Positions 41,861-48,683 of a stretch of DNA of 48,683 nt are shown here, in pieces; position 1 is the stretch's first letter; each line of letters starts with the position of its first letter. The notes beneath the pieces were generated by a model that saw nothing but the letters and a program-made list of their open reading frames with translations, did not search any database and was not told the origin of the DNA. The stretch lies in the NCBI GenBank assembly GCA_051295955.1, contig JBPDWA010000009.1, positions 1 through 48,683 on the forward strand. Direction: 5' to 3'. This DNA comes from Enterococcus faecalis_A. Lineage in GTDB: Bacteria; Bacillota; Bacilli; Lactobacillales; Enterococcaceae. Both the position numbers and the translations under genes were made by a program.

Positions 41861-42030
41861 CATCGATATGGCTTGTGAAGGATACTCATTTTATGAATGT
41901 TATGCACGGTCAATCAAATTAAAAAAGATGATTCAGCTTTGTTTGGAATGGGAAAAAATAATCCAAAAGGTGGTAATTCCGTGAGGTGAAAACTTTAACA
42001 AAAGCTTGGGAGATTTCTCCTTCCTCGTTT

Positions 42031-42059
42031 CAGCTCTCTAGTGGTAGAGCTGTCTTTTA
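42031..42059 (+). terminator. Orphan terminator hairpin
   Basis: CAGCTCT (42031-42037) / AGAGCTG (42046-42052) followed by TCTTTTAT. No intact gene ends before it. Confidence 0.5.
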
Positions 42060-42763
42060 TTAAGCAGAGTCTTTTGATGGAATTCATTTTTTGTAAAAAA
42101 TTTTAATAAACCTCTTTAGAAAATTTATTTTCTCTTTTCAAAAGTGCAAAATAGTAAACTTTATCAAATATTTTATTATAGTTGTTTAATAATTACATAG
42201 TATTATTGTTTTTATTATATTTTATAAATCTACGTTTAAAGCATAAGTATTGTTTTTGCTTATTTTATTGTCTATAATAGTAATCGTTAACTGCTAAATG
42301 TTTTAGTAAAGAGAGGTGATTTGCCATTTCAGCTAGTGATTGTACAATTCTTTGAAAGCTGGAAGAGGTTTGTTTATTATAAGATAAGCATTTGAGAAAA
42401 TAAAGTTTTTTGTGTTTATAGCTACTGTTGCACTTGGTTTTTAACGATGGTGAATAAGGTTGTTGTCACTGAAGAAAAACTGAAACGTGGAAACTTTAAA
42501 CGCTCAAATAAATAAGCAGACCATCTGACTCGTACGGCTTTCTCCCTTTTTTCATATAATTATATCAATATTATTTTAAAAAAACAGTATGTTGAATGAA
42601 AATTAAAAAATGGTAAGAAAACAAGAAGCAGTAATATTATTAATGAGTCGTTTAAGTCAAGGCTTGATTGGAAGGCGAAAACAATTGAGCCAAAGAACTA
42701 AGCTTTTTATGTTTGCCGCTGAGACCGATGAAGTTTCAGAAAAAGATTAGAGGAGGATGTATC

Positions 42764-42973
42764 ATGTCTAAAGCTACTCAATTAGGAATTAATTACCGAG
42801 AATCCATTTTAGAACGAGCACATCGTTTAGAAGTGACAACAGAGAAGGAATATAAAGAAGAAAAAGCAAAATTGGAAGTTTTGGCCAAAAAAGTGCAAAA
42901 TCATGAAGCAGCATATTATGATTCAAAAACAGAAACTTTTTGGAAAAAATTGCGTCAGCGGGTTATTTTATAA
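42764..42973 (+). CDS. Small helical protein of unknown function
   Basis: ATG 42764 follows AGAGGAGGATG with good spacing. The 69-residue product is charged and helical throughout (ESILERAHRLEVTTEKEYKEEKAKLEVLAKKVQNHEAAYY) with a basic end, and has no membrane segment. A clear terminator follows at 43009-43049, so it is a complete transcription unit inside an otherwise gene-poor region. No family recognised. Confidence 0.65.
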   Translation: MSKATQLGINYRESILERAHRLEVTTEKEYKEEKAKLEVLAKKVQNHEAAYYDSKTETFWKKLRQRVIL

Positions 42974-43008
42974 AAAATATGGGTTAGATTGTTTTAGAAA
43001 AACTAAGC

Positions 43009-43049
43009 AGCGATTGCAACTACGGATGGGGGCAATCGCTGACTTTTTT
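43009..43049 (+). terminator. Terminator of the 69-aa protein gene
   Basis: AGCGATTGC (43009-43017) / GCAATCGCT (43032-43040), then GACTTTTTTA. Confidence 0.8.
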
Positions 43050-43432
43050 ATCCATAAAAAGCAGCTGTCAAAGGTTGTAATAAATCCATTTTGCGCTCAA
43101 AGTTCCGAAAGGATTCTACTAAGCACCTTGGTGTTGCAGGAATCTCATTAGTTTAAAAAAAAATTCATGTTTCCAAAGGAATTGGCTTACCTATGTGCTT
43201 AATTATAAATGAAGAGCAAGTGCAGTCAAACTGTCCTTAGAACGTCTTTCATAAGAAATTGAAGCAGATGATGGAGATATTTAGTGGACGATACAGGCGT
43301 CCAGCACTGTTGATTAACGGTTAGAAAAAACGCCGTTCTTAAATCAAGGGGGCTGTACATACGTTTGAAAAGTTTTTACTTATAGGTAAATGCTCGTTTA
43401 ATTCAAAAAAAGCGGATTAATAATGAAAATCC

Positions 43433-43476
43433 TTGACATTTAGGTACGCCTTAATTATAATTTAGGAAAGCCTTTT
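43433..43476 (+). promoter_or_regulatory. Consensus promoter with two MntR/DtxR-like boxes and no gene behind it
   Basis: TTGACA (43433-43438), 17-nt spacer, TATAAT (43456-43461): a near-ideal promoter. The spacer is TTTAGGTACGCCTTAA (43439-43454), close to the TTTAGG-N4-CCTAAA type palindrome bound by MntR/EfaR-like DtxR-family repressors, and a second TTTAGG-N4-CC half-palindrome (43461-43472) overlaps the -10 edge. Such sites control manganese transporters. No transporter gene follows. Confidence 0.6.
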
Positions 43477-43872
43477 TAAACAGTTATGAAACACTGTAAT
43501 ATAACTTACCTCCAAGAATTGGAATTTTTGATACTTTGAAAATTCCCAGCTTAGTTGGGAGTTTCGCACAACGTTAAACTAAATAGAATGACACTACTGT
43601 TTATAGCACCAGCTATTGAAAGTATCACTATCACGCTTTTCAGCTATGCCTATTCAGTAAATTGTGTCTGAAATTCAGTCATTAACAACTACGGAGTAGA
43701 CAGATTTGCCCATGCTCTCTTGTGAAAAAACGCACATAATAAAAGCTAATGTCAAACCAGTTAATGGAAAGACAAAATAGCAATGGGATTTCTTAAATGC
43801 AGATAAAAATAAATCTTTCAATGATCATCCTCAGCAAGCACAGAAGATTATAGTGGGAAATTTCATACTACT

Positions 43873-43902
43873 ATTGATAATGATTATCAATTGCAGTATG
43901 CT
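43873..43902 (+). promoter_or_regulatory. Fur-type 19-bp palindrome over a promoter
   Basis: ATTGATAATGATTATCAAT (43873-43891) is a perfect inverted repeat with the GATAATGATTATC core of Fur boxes. It covers the -35 TTGATA (43874-43879) of a promoter whose -10 is TATGCT (43897-43902) after 17 nt. Iron-bound Fur would block it. Confidence 0.75.
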
Positions 43903-43933
43903 TAATTTATAAAATAGAATGGAGCGATTGGTC

Positions 43934-44038
43934 ATGGACAATTTTTTTATTTTATTAGGATCTTTGGTTACAATTGGTGTTTTTTTCTATTTTTTAAATA
44001 GAGATTTGCAGCTTATAACGAAAAGGAAAAAATATTAG
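43934..44038 (+). CDS. 34-residue membrane peptide under Fur-type control
   Basis: ATG 43934 follows AATGGAGCG at good spacing and opens MDNFFILLGSLVTIGVFFYF, a single hydrophobic helix of about 19 residues, followed by a basic cytoplasmic tail LNRDLQLITKRKKY. The orientation by the positive-inside rule is N-out. It is the only frame between the Fur-controlled promoter (about 30 nt upstream) and a hairpin terminator (44052-44087), so promoter, ribosome site, short frame and terminator make a complete unit. No family is recognised. It could assist an iron transporter or be a small regulatory or toxic peptide; all of that is inference. Confidence 0.6.
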   Translation: MDNFFILLGSLVTIGVFFYFLNRDLQLITKRKKY

Positions 44039-44051
44039 TTCTCTGAAGCAA

Positions 44052-44087
44052 CCCAAAAAGTTAGAGATCTGGTCTGACTTTTTGGGG
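44052..44087 (+). terminator. Hairpin terminator after the Fur-controlled peptide
   Basis: CCCAAAAAGTTAGA (44052-44065) pairs with TCTGACTTTTTGGG (44073-44086) with one G-U pair and a 7-nt loop. There is no long T-tail, so efficiency is uncertain. Confidence 0.6.
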
Positions 44088-44575
44088 AGCATTACATTAA
44101 AGTTTTTTATTGTACATTAGGAATTTTAAATTGAATGGTTTTTATGCGAAGTGTGTATATCATATCATGAAATTTCCTTTTTTTTATCGGGAAGACAGAA
44201 AGACTGTTTTATAAAAAGGTAAATTCGGTTAAGATTGCTTTGGTTCTTTGATTAATTTATTGTTTAATTGAAAGAATTAAAGTAAGCCACTCTTAATGAA
44301 GACAGCTTGAAACTTTCCATTCTGTTAAGATATCGGAAGGACTGAAAATAAGTCTGTGTTATAAAAAAAGTTAAAATCTTGCGTCAATAATTTATTTATT
44401 ATTATAGATTTTGGAATTGCTCTGTGTTTTCAAGACTTTTATTAATCATACCTCCAATTTTTTCTTTTTAGCTTTACGTAAGGAGGAGGTATTTACTGCT
44501 TCAAATATTCCTTATCAAAGAGCCGTTTTACAGTTTATTTATGGAAAATTTTGTGAACTATTCCTATACCAAATT

Positions 44576-44618
44576 AAAAGGCACCCATTACTCACTTAAG
44601 AGAATGGGTGCCTTTTAT
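44576..44618 (-). terminator. Bidirectional terminator serving the glycosyltransferase gene
   Basis: AAAAGGCACCCATT (44576-44589) pairs perfectly with AATGGGTGCCTTTT (44603-44616). It lies 115 nt past the convergent membrane glycosyltransferase gene. Confidence 0.75.
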
Positions 44619-44731
44619 CTGCCGTAGTTAAAGGCGATACGTAAAGTTAATACTATCGGTTAAAAGCCCGTGTACTAAATTGAAATTATAGATTGGAAGC
44701 GATGATAAACCAGACTTTATAGAAAAAAGTG

Positions 44732-46207
44732 TTACTTGTAGATAATATAAATAAAATTATTTTGCTTGTAAATTTTGTAATAATAGTTATTTACCTTAAG
44801 ATTTTGTTCATCTAAAAACATTACAGCAGGATTAAAAGGCATAATTTTTCTCTTCATTCCAGTAATTGTTGTAAATAATTGTTGATTCGGCCAGTACAAA
44901 GAAGCGTTATCAGGAACAAGTTTCTGCAATAGTTTATAATTTCGACTTGTGTTATCAAAGATCGGTGAATTTTTGAATAACCTATTTGCGTATACAGTAG
45001 GTGTCGAGCTATTAACTAACTCTTTTAGATCTGTAGCGAGCATAACGCTTTGTGTTTCAAAGGCGTTAAACTGATAATGCAAGGTAGAAGCGTAAACCAA
45101 AGGAAAGGTAAGAACATAATAACAAAATAAACAAGTAACGATTTGTACAGGTACTTTGATCCGTAAGTATGACACATTATCTAATAAAAGTATTATAGTT
45201 ATTGCAACAAAAATTGAAAAGCCGTAAGCATATCTTGGTTGCAATTCAGCTAGATTTTCAATAAAAATAAGATAGACTCCGTAACTAAAAATGGCAGCTA
45301 GTACCAGATAGACTAGTGAATAAATAGTAGCTTTGATAGGTGATTTATGTGACGTTAATAAAACAGATAGAATAAAAAGACAAACGATCAAACTAAATAA
45401 CAAGATCCATACTTTTGAACTTTGATCATAAATAGATGTTAAATACATTTTGATATTGGAATTAACGGTTTCTGGCAGGTCTTTTAAACTAGCAGTCTTT
45501 ACAACATCCCCTCGATCTACTAGATGAGCATTGAACGTTGTTTCTAATACATAAGCTAAAGTAGATAGTACATAGCCAAGTGCACTTAAAACAATCTGTA
45601 TACTTACGTTTTGTACCAGCTTTCCGCTTAATAAATCTTTTAAACTTAAGGCTAATACCATTATGATATAGATTCCTGATGAGGATTGATACGTATTATA
45701 CATCAAAAGTAAACTAATAAATGACATACCGAAAAAGATGTATTTATCCTTTTTCCACCAAAGAAAGGGTAAGAATGAAAATAATATACTCAGTGCCATA
45801 TAAGGACTATCAAATCTAAAACTAATACATTGCAAAAACCAAGGATTTAGCCCGATAATGGTTGAAGCAATTGCTAATAAGATAGTTATTTTTTCAGTTA
45901 AACAATGTAACGCAATTATACTCGCCACTGCTAAAATTGCGGCAGTTAAGATATGTGTAGTCAAGCCCATATCAGTTAAATGCCGACTTCCTTGGACAAT
46001 CCATGAAGCAATTTCACTGCCCCAACGGGAATAGTGTAGCGCAAAATTGGTGCTTCCTTTTAATTGTCTATAAATATCATCTATATAGGGATAATTTACA
46101 ATACCAATTGCTAAAATAACAATTTGATAAATACCAAAAACTGTAAGTAAAACAACTTTGTTATCATTTAACCACGCATAAAAGGCGGCTTTCTTTTTTT
46201 GTATCAT
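44732..46207 (-). CDS. GtrII-like membrane glycosyltransferase
   Basis: A 491-residue protein with about ten to eleven membrane helices. After the first helix comes NYPYIDDIYRQLKGSTNFALHYSRWGSEIASWIVQG, with the Asp-Asp and R-W-G-S features of the GtrII (PF14264) family, GT-C-type enzymes that glucosylate wall polymers or O-antigen from a lipid-linked sugar. The C-terminal part (about 390-491) is soluble and extracytoplasmic. The start at ATG 46207 follows AAGGAG; an upstream GTG lies inside that site. It is a single gene in accessory surroundings, without the GtrA/GtrB partners often found with it, so the donor may be shared. Confidence 0.78.
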   Translation of the reverse strand: MIQKKKAAFYAWLNDNKVVLLTVFGIYQIVILAIGIVNYPYIDDIYRQLKGSTNFALHYSRWGSEIASWIVQGSRHLTDMGLTTHILTAAILAVASIIALHCLTEKITILLAIASTIIGLNPWFLQCISFRFDSPYMALSILFSFLPFLWWKKDKYIFFGMSFISLLLMYNTYQSSSGIYIIMVLALSLKDLLSGKLVQNVSIQIVLSALGYVLSTLAYVLETTFNAHLVDRGDVVKTASLKDLPETVNSNIKMYLTSIYDQSSKVWILLFSLIVCLFILSVLLTSHKSPIKATIYSLVYLVLAAIFSYGVYLIFIENLAELQPRYAYGFSIFVAITIILLLDNVSYLRIKVPVQIVTCLFCYYVLTFPLVYASTLHYQFNAFETQSVMLATDLKELVNSSTPTVYANRLFKNSPIFDNTSRNYKLLQKLVPDNASLYWPNQQLFTTITGMKRKIMPFNPAVMFLDEQNLKVNNYYYKIYKQNNFIYIIYK

Positions 46208-46963
46208 AAATAATTGCACTCCTTTTTTAAGTATTTTAATAATACTTTACAATGAATCACTCTTAAAATCAAAGCTTTAATAACTTCTTATTATTGATTA
46301 AAAATGGCTTTTTAATTTTTTCGAAATAAAATATTCATTTTACTTGAATTTAGTTCTCTCTAAAAATCTCTGGCCAATGTTTTTGGGAGAACAAAAATAT
46401 TGATGACCGTTCACTAACCAAAGGTGTTTGCTTTTCTTTTACTACAACTGACTCAAGTTGATAAAGAATCATTATTAGGATAACCAACTAAAGTAGATGT
46501 TACATAATAAAGAATAGTTACACCTAGATTTTAAAAGAGATGCTTAGTGGTCTATTGTTTCACGAGTTCACCTCTATTTTTATTAAATTCTATTCCAAGA
46601 AATTTAGAAGTTTTGAAATTATGTATAAGGCTGTGACTTCGTAATATTTCAAATCTTTACGTACCACTATTACATGAAACTATAGATATATTCTAAATTA
46701 AGTGAATTTGGTCTTTATTAACAAGGAACTTTCAGTGTATAATTAAAGTGTTTAGAAAAATTAAAGATTGTATAATAAAAAAAGAATCACTAATAGAAAC
46801 ATTAGTGTGAATCCTAAAGTAACCGCAAGCACACAGCTCTACTAAAATACAAGAAAATGAATTCCTAGAATTGCTTTATTACATGGAAAATAAGGCGCTC
46901 ACTTTTTAAGTGTATTTTAGAGCAATAGAACCAATTAGGAGGCAATAGAAAAGGAGGGGAAGG
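46208..46963. other. Divergent intergenic region before the duplicated cassette
   Basis: 750 nt, AT-rich, no credible gene. Possible promoters for the cassette have -10 TATAAT at 46738-46743 and 46772-46777. A hairpin AATCACTAAT ... ATTAGTGTGAATC (46786-46814) with a T-run on the complement may be a leftward terminator. Confidence 0.4.
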
Positions 46964-47275
46964 ATGAATAAGAAAAAAATAGGAGTAATGATATTCGTTA
47001 TTGTAGTACTGATAGGAATAGGAGGAAAACTTTCTGTGGACAAAAGAGCCAAGGATTTAGCAGAATTACACGAGATTCAAACCGATTTAGCTAATTACTT
47101 GTATAACAATTATAGGTTATATACGTTTAACAAAGAAGAATTAGACCAATTAGATAAAGCATATGATGCTGGGAAAATGACGTATCCTGAATATTCTAAA
47201 CGTTTAGATGAAATAGCTAAATATTCGGATATAAGCAAAATAGAATTTACGGGCTTTTCTGTCGGACCGATGAAT
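46945..47275 (+). repeat. Tandem duplication, copy 1 (copy 2 at 47701-48031)
   Basis: The 331 nt beginning at ATAGAAAAGGAGGGGAAG before the first small-protein gene recur 756 nt later with about six differences. Similarity breaks sharply after GACCGATGAAT, in the middle of the gene. A second shared block, GACACCATCGACACG onwards (47578-47653 and 48354-48429), has two differences in 76 nt. Confidence 0.9.
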
Positions 47276-47479
47276 ACGTTAGAGGCTTATTTGAAAATTA
47301 ACGATGTTTACGAAGAAGAAGTAGACTTGGATACATTGTCGGCAGAAACAAACACGTTTATTTATCGCATTACAGATAGTACAGGTAAAGGGCCTTACTA
47401 TATAGAGAAAAAAAGGAAGCCTACAGACTCAGCTATTCCTGAAGCTGCAATTATTTATTACGAAGGAGGAATAGATTAG
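46964..47479 (+). CDS. Membrane-anchored small protein, copy 1 (possible immunity or partner protein)
   Basis: A 171-residue protein with a basic start, one hydrophobic segment (GVMIFVIVVLIGIGGKL, about 6-22) and a soluble outer domain. Residues 30-90 are helical (LHEIQTDLANYLYNNYRLYTF ... YPEYSKRLDEIAKYS); the C-terminal half is beta-rich (IEFTGFSVGPMNTLEAYLKINDVYEEEV). It resembles the small DUF1310-type proteins of lactic acid bacteria that stand beside lipase-like genes, an association I recall but cannot verify. It overlaps the next gene by one base (TAGTG). N-terminal 104 residues are nearly identical to copy 2, while the C-terminal part differs clearly. GGAGGGGAAGG precedes ATG. Confidence 0.75.
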   Translation: MNKKKIGVMIFVIVVLIGIGGKLSVDKRAKDLAELHEIQTDLANYLYNNYRLYTFNKEELDQLDKAYDAGKMTYPEYSKRLDEIAKYSDISKIEFTGFSVGPMNTLEAYLKINDVYEEEVDLDTLSAETNTFIYRITDSTGKGPYYIEKKRKPTDSAIPEAAIIYYEGGID

Positions 47480-47691
47480 TGGATGAGTACAGAATATTAT
47501 CAAAAAGAGTATACCAGATAGAAGAAGGCATTGTTCAAAAAAACGAAAAAGTAAAAGGAACCAATCATATTGTAATAGACACCATCGACACGAATAAAGA
47601 TACCTTAAAGATGGAATATTTCCCGAGAAACAACAGTATGCAAGCGATGACGGAAAAATCAATTAGAGGAAATCGAGCACATAGTAAATAA
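47479..47691 (+). CDS. Truncated paralogue of the hydrolase-like protein at 48237 (orphan N-terminus)
   Basis: GTG 47479 follows GAAGGAGG. The 70-residue product VDEYRILSKRVYQIEEGIVQ ... shares VIDTIDTNKDTLKMEYFPRN and the following NNSMQAMT with the larger protein, then diverges immediately into EKSIRGNRAHSK and stops. The break coincides with the junction of the tandem duplication, so the original long gene lost everything after codon 58 when the second copy was joined to it. Its own N-terminus differs from the full copy, so it is an orphan module of a variant protein. Probably non-functional as an enzyme. Confidence 0.7.
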   Translation: MDEYRILSKRVYQIEEGIVQKNEKVKGTNHIVIDTIDTNKDTLKMEYFPRNNSMQAMTEKSIRGNRAHSK

Positions 47692-47719
47692 TCGTTCTAC
47701 ATAGAAAAGGAGGGGAAGA

Positions 47720-48235
47720 ATGAATAAGAAAAAAACAGGAGTAATGATATTCATTATTGTAGTACTGATAGGAATAGGAGGAAAACTTTCTATGGACAAA
47801 AGAGCCAAGGATTTAGCAGAATTACACGAGATTCAAACCGATTTAGCTAATTACTTGTATAACAATTATAGGCTATATACGTTTAACAAAGAAGAATTAG
47901 ACCAATTAGATAAAGCATATGATGCTGGGAAAATGACGTATCCTGAATATTCTAAACGTTTAGATGAAATAGCTAAATATTCGGATATAAGCAAAATAGA
48001 ATTTACCGGCTTTTCTGTCGGACCGATGAATTCATTAGAAGTGAGAGTAATTATTAATGATGTTTATACTCTTAATGCATCGTCAAATACAGTATCAGCA
48101 GAAACAAGAAAGCTTTTATTTGATTTTAATACTGGAAAAGGTCAAAATAATTACTTTTTAGAAGAAACAAAAGAAAGCAGAGCAGGTAAACTACCTGAAA
48201 AAAATATTATCTATGATAATAAAGGAGTAAGATAG
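47720..48235 (+). CDS. Membrane-anchored small protein, copy 2
   Basis: A 171-residue duplicate of the protein encoded at 46964. The N-terminal anchor and helical part differ at only a few residues (for example Ile-to-Thr near position 6, Val-to-Ile and Val-to-Met in the anchor region), but from residue about 105 the sequence is a distant homologue: SLEVRVIINDVYTLNASSNT ... against TLEAYLKINDVYEEEVDLDT. Both keep the length and the SAET motif. It ends one base before the ATG of the hydrolase-like gene. An immunity or chaperone role for its neighbour is inference from this pairing. Confidence 0.75.
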   Translation: MNKKKTGVMIFIIVVLIGIGGKLSMDKRAKDLAELHEIQTDLANYLYNNYRLYTFNKEELDQLDKAYDAGKMTYPEYSKRLDEIAKYSDISKIEFTGFSVGPMNSLEVRVIINDVYTLNASSNTVSAETRKLLFDFNTGKGQNNYFLEETKESRAGKLPEKNIIYDNKGVR

Positions 48236-48236
48236 T

Positions 48237-48683
48237 ATGGCGAAAAAAAGGGAGCTGAATGATTATAATAGACTTTCAAAAGATTCTTATCATGTGGAAT
48301 CTGGAGAAGTCCAAGTAGGTAGTAAAGTTGGCAAAGATAAGTATTTAGTTCTAGACACCATCGACACGAATAAAGACACCTTAAAGATGGAATATTTCCC
48401 GAGAAACAACAGCATGCAAGCGATGACGGTGGCAGAAATCAAAGATGAATATAAAACAGAAAAAAGATTAGAAAAGGTTCCGGGCTACCCTCAATCGGTA
48501 GTAAAAAAAGAGTTAACAATTGTGTATGCGGGAACGAGTGGGTTAAAAGATTGGATCACGGATGCCATCGAAATTGGAATGAATGCCAAATATAACAATG
48601 GGTCATTCTCTTCAGCAGTAGATTATGCCCGAGAAATTGAAGTGAAGTATCCCAAAGAAGCCGGCTTTACAATTGGCACTTCC
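48237..48683 (+). CDS. Alpha/beta-hydrolase (lipase)-like protein, cut by window end
   Basis: ATG 48237 follows AAAGGAG at 9 nt. The 149 residues available have a helical N-terminus (MAKKRELNDYNRLSKDSYHV), the block shared with the truncated copy (VLDTIDTNKDTLKMEYFPRN), then the start of a hydrolase-like fold: ELTIVYAGTSGLKDWITDAIEIGM, a cap-like SSAVDYAREIEVKYP, and AGFTIGTS at the very end, where a nucleophile elbow (G-x-S-x-G) would come. It recalls Mbeg1-like/DUF2974 lipase-like proteins and lipase-type type VII effectors such as TslA. No signal peptide. Catalytic residues lie beyond the window, so the activity is inference. Confidence 0.65.
   Translation, partial: MAKKRELNDYNRLSKDSYHVESGEVQVGSKVGKDKYLVLDTIDTNKDTLKMEYFPRNNSMQAMTVAEIKDEYKTEKRLEKVPGYPQSVVKKELTIVYAGTSGLKDWITDAIEIGMNAKYNNGSFSSAVDYAREIEVKYPKEAGFTIGTS

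Larger units (their letters stand above)
41519..42763. other. Gene-poor 1.2-kb region
   Basis: No gene above 60 codons is credible. There are three terminator-like hairpins (41529-41566, 41839-41860, 42031-42059). Short protein-like frames without starts occur (e.g. MACEGYSFYECYARSIKLKK at about 41867-41986), and a very AT-rich tract covers 42090-42300. A TTG with AGAGAGGTGA upstream near 42323 could start a 24-residue hydrophobic peptide, unsupported otherwise. It looks like degraded accessory DNA. Confidence 0.5.
42974..43872. other. Gene-poor region holding an orphan metal-type promoter
   Basis: After the terminator of the small gene, no credible coding frame is seen until 43934. The region includes the TTGACA/TATAAT promoter with MntR-like boxes (43433-43476), two small hairpins downstream of it (ACAGT ... 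ACTGT near 43480-43497; TCCCA ... TGGGA near 43546-43562), and start-less fragments without recognisable families. Confidence 0.5.
44039..44731. other. Gene-poor region left of the glycosyltransferase
   Basis: Holds two hairpin terminators and otherwise no credible gene. A frame at about 44411-44599 contains an AAGGAGGAGG tract internally but has no good start and runs into the terminator. Confidence 0.5.

Noticed and set aside
42903..43151. 82-codon frame overlapping the 69-aa gene
   Set aside because: It lies in another frame of the 69-aa gene and runs through that gene's terminator hairpin, with no ribosome site.
44411..44599. 62-codon frame containing an AAGGAGGAGG tract
   Set aside because: It starts at TTG without a ribosome site and ends inside the bidirectional terminator. 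The AAGGAGGAGG tract has no start codon at proper distance.
1..48683. tRNA, rRNA, CRISPR array, replication origin or prophage
   Set aside because: No cloverleaf with TTCGAAT-type T-arm, no rRNA sequence, no regularly spaced repeats, no DnaA-box cluster and no phage structural or integrase genes were noticed. A tRNA scan would settle the first.

Overview
The window looks like the chromosome of a low-GC Gram-positive lactic acid bacterium of the Enterococcaceae, most likely an Enterococcus. The signs are strong AGGAGG ribosome sites with frequent TTG/GTG starts, an LPKTG wall-anchored protein, ECF vitamin S-components, a SagA/SalB-like coiled-coil secreted protein, and a BceRS-type two-component system. 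The order infC-rpmI-rplT ... two-component pair, sugar permease, amino-acid permease, metG, tatD-rnmV-rsmA matches my memory of the E. faecalis backbone. No database was consulted and the species is not resolved.

Layout. 0-0.75 kb: tail of a type VII secretion (LXG-associated) small-protein cluster, one member broken by a stop codon. 1.0-2.6 kb: infC-rpmI-rplT with a leader, attenuator-like terminator and a non-canonical ATA start. 2.9-16.9 kb: methyltransferase, LPXTG amidase, MFS pump with a structured leader, amidinotransferase-fold hydrolase, DUF305 membrane protein, YeiH/LysR divergent pair, BceRS-type two-component system, sugar and amino-acid permeases. 17.2-30 kb: core genes (metG, tatD, rnmV, rsmA, niaX, ugpC-type ATPase) interleaved with decayed genes: helD, an IS200-type element, ada, mgsA and an unidentified remnant. 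30-41.5 kb: folT behind an unusual tetrahydrofolate riboswitch, a heterodimeric ABC exporter, a 3D-domain wall protein, acetyltransferases, HAD phosphatase, ung, pta and tsaE. 41.5-48.7 kb: a gene-poor accessory stretch holding metal-regulated promoters (an MntR-like box with no gene after it; a perfect Fur palindrome driving a 34-residue membrane peptide), a GtrII-like glycosyltransferase, and at the right edge a tandemly duplicated two-gene cassette (membrane-anchored small protein plus alpha/beta-hydrolase-like protein) that runs off the window.

How the parts relate. Vitamin uptake is a visible theme: niaX has two NiaR-type operators flanking its promoter, and folT has a THF aptamer; both S-components need an ECF energising module encoded elsewhere. 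DNA repair is unevenly kept: ung, tatD and rsmA are intact while ada and helD are dead. The strongest candidates for something undescribed are (1) the duplicated cassette at the right edge, which resembles a toxin/immunity or effector/partner locus, (2) the Fur-controlled 34-aa membrane peptide, (3) the THF riboswitch whose P4 arm carries about 200 nt of extra sequence, and (4) the leader of the MFS pump, which can encode a 17-aa peptide ending at the pump's ribosome binding site.
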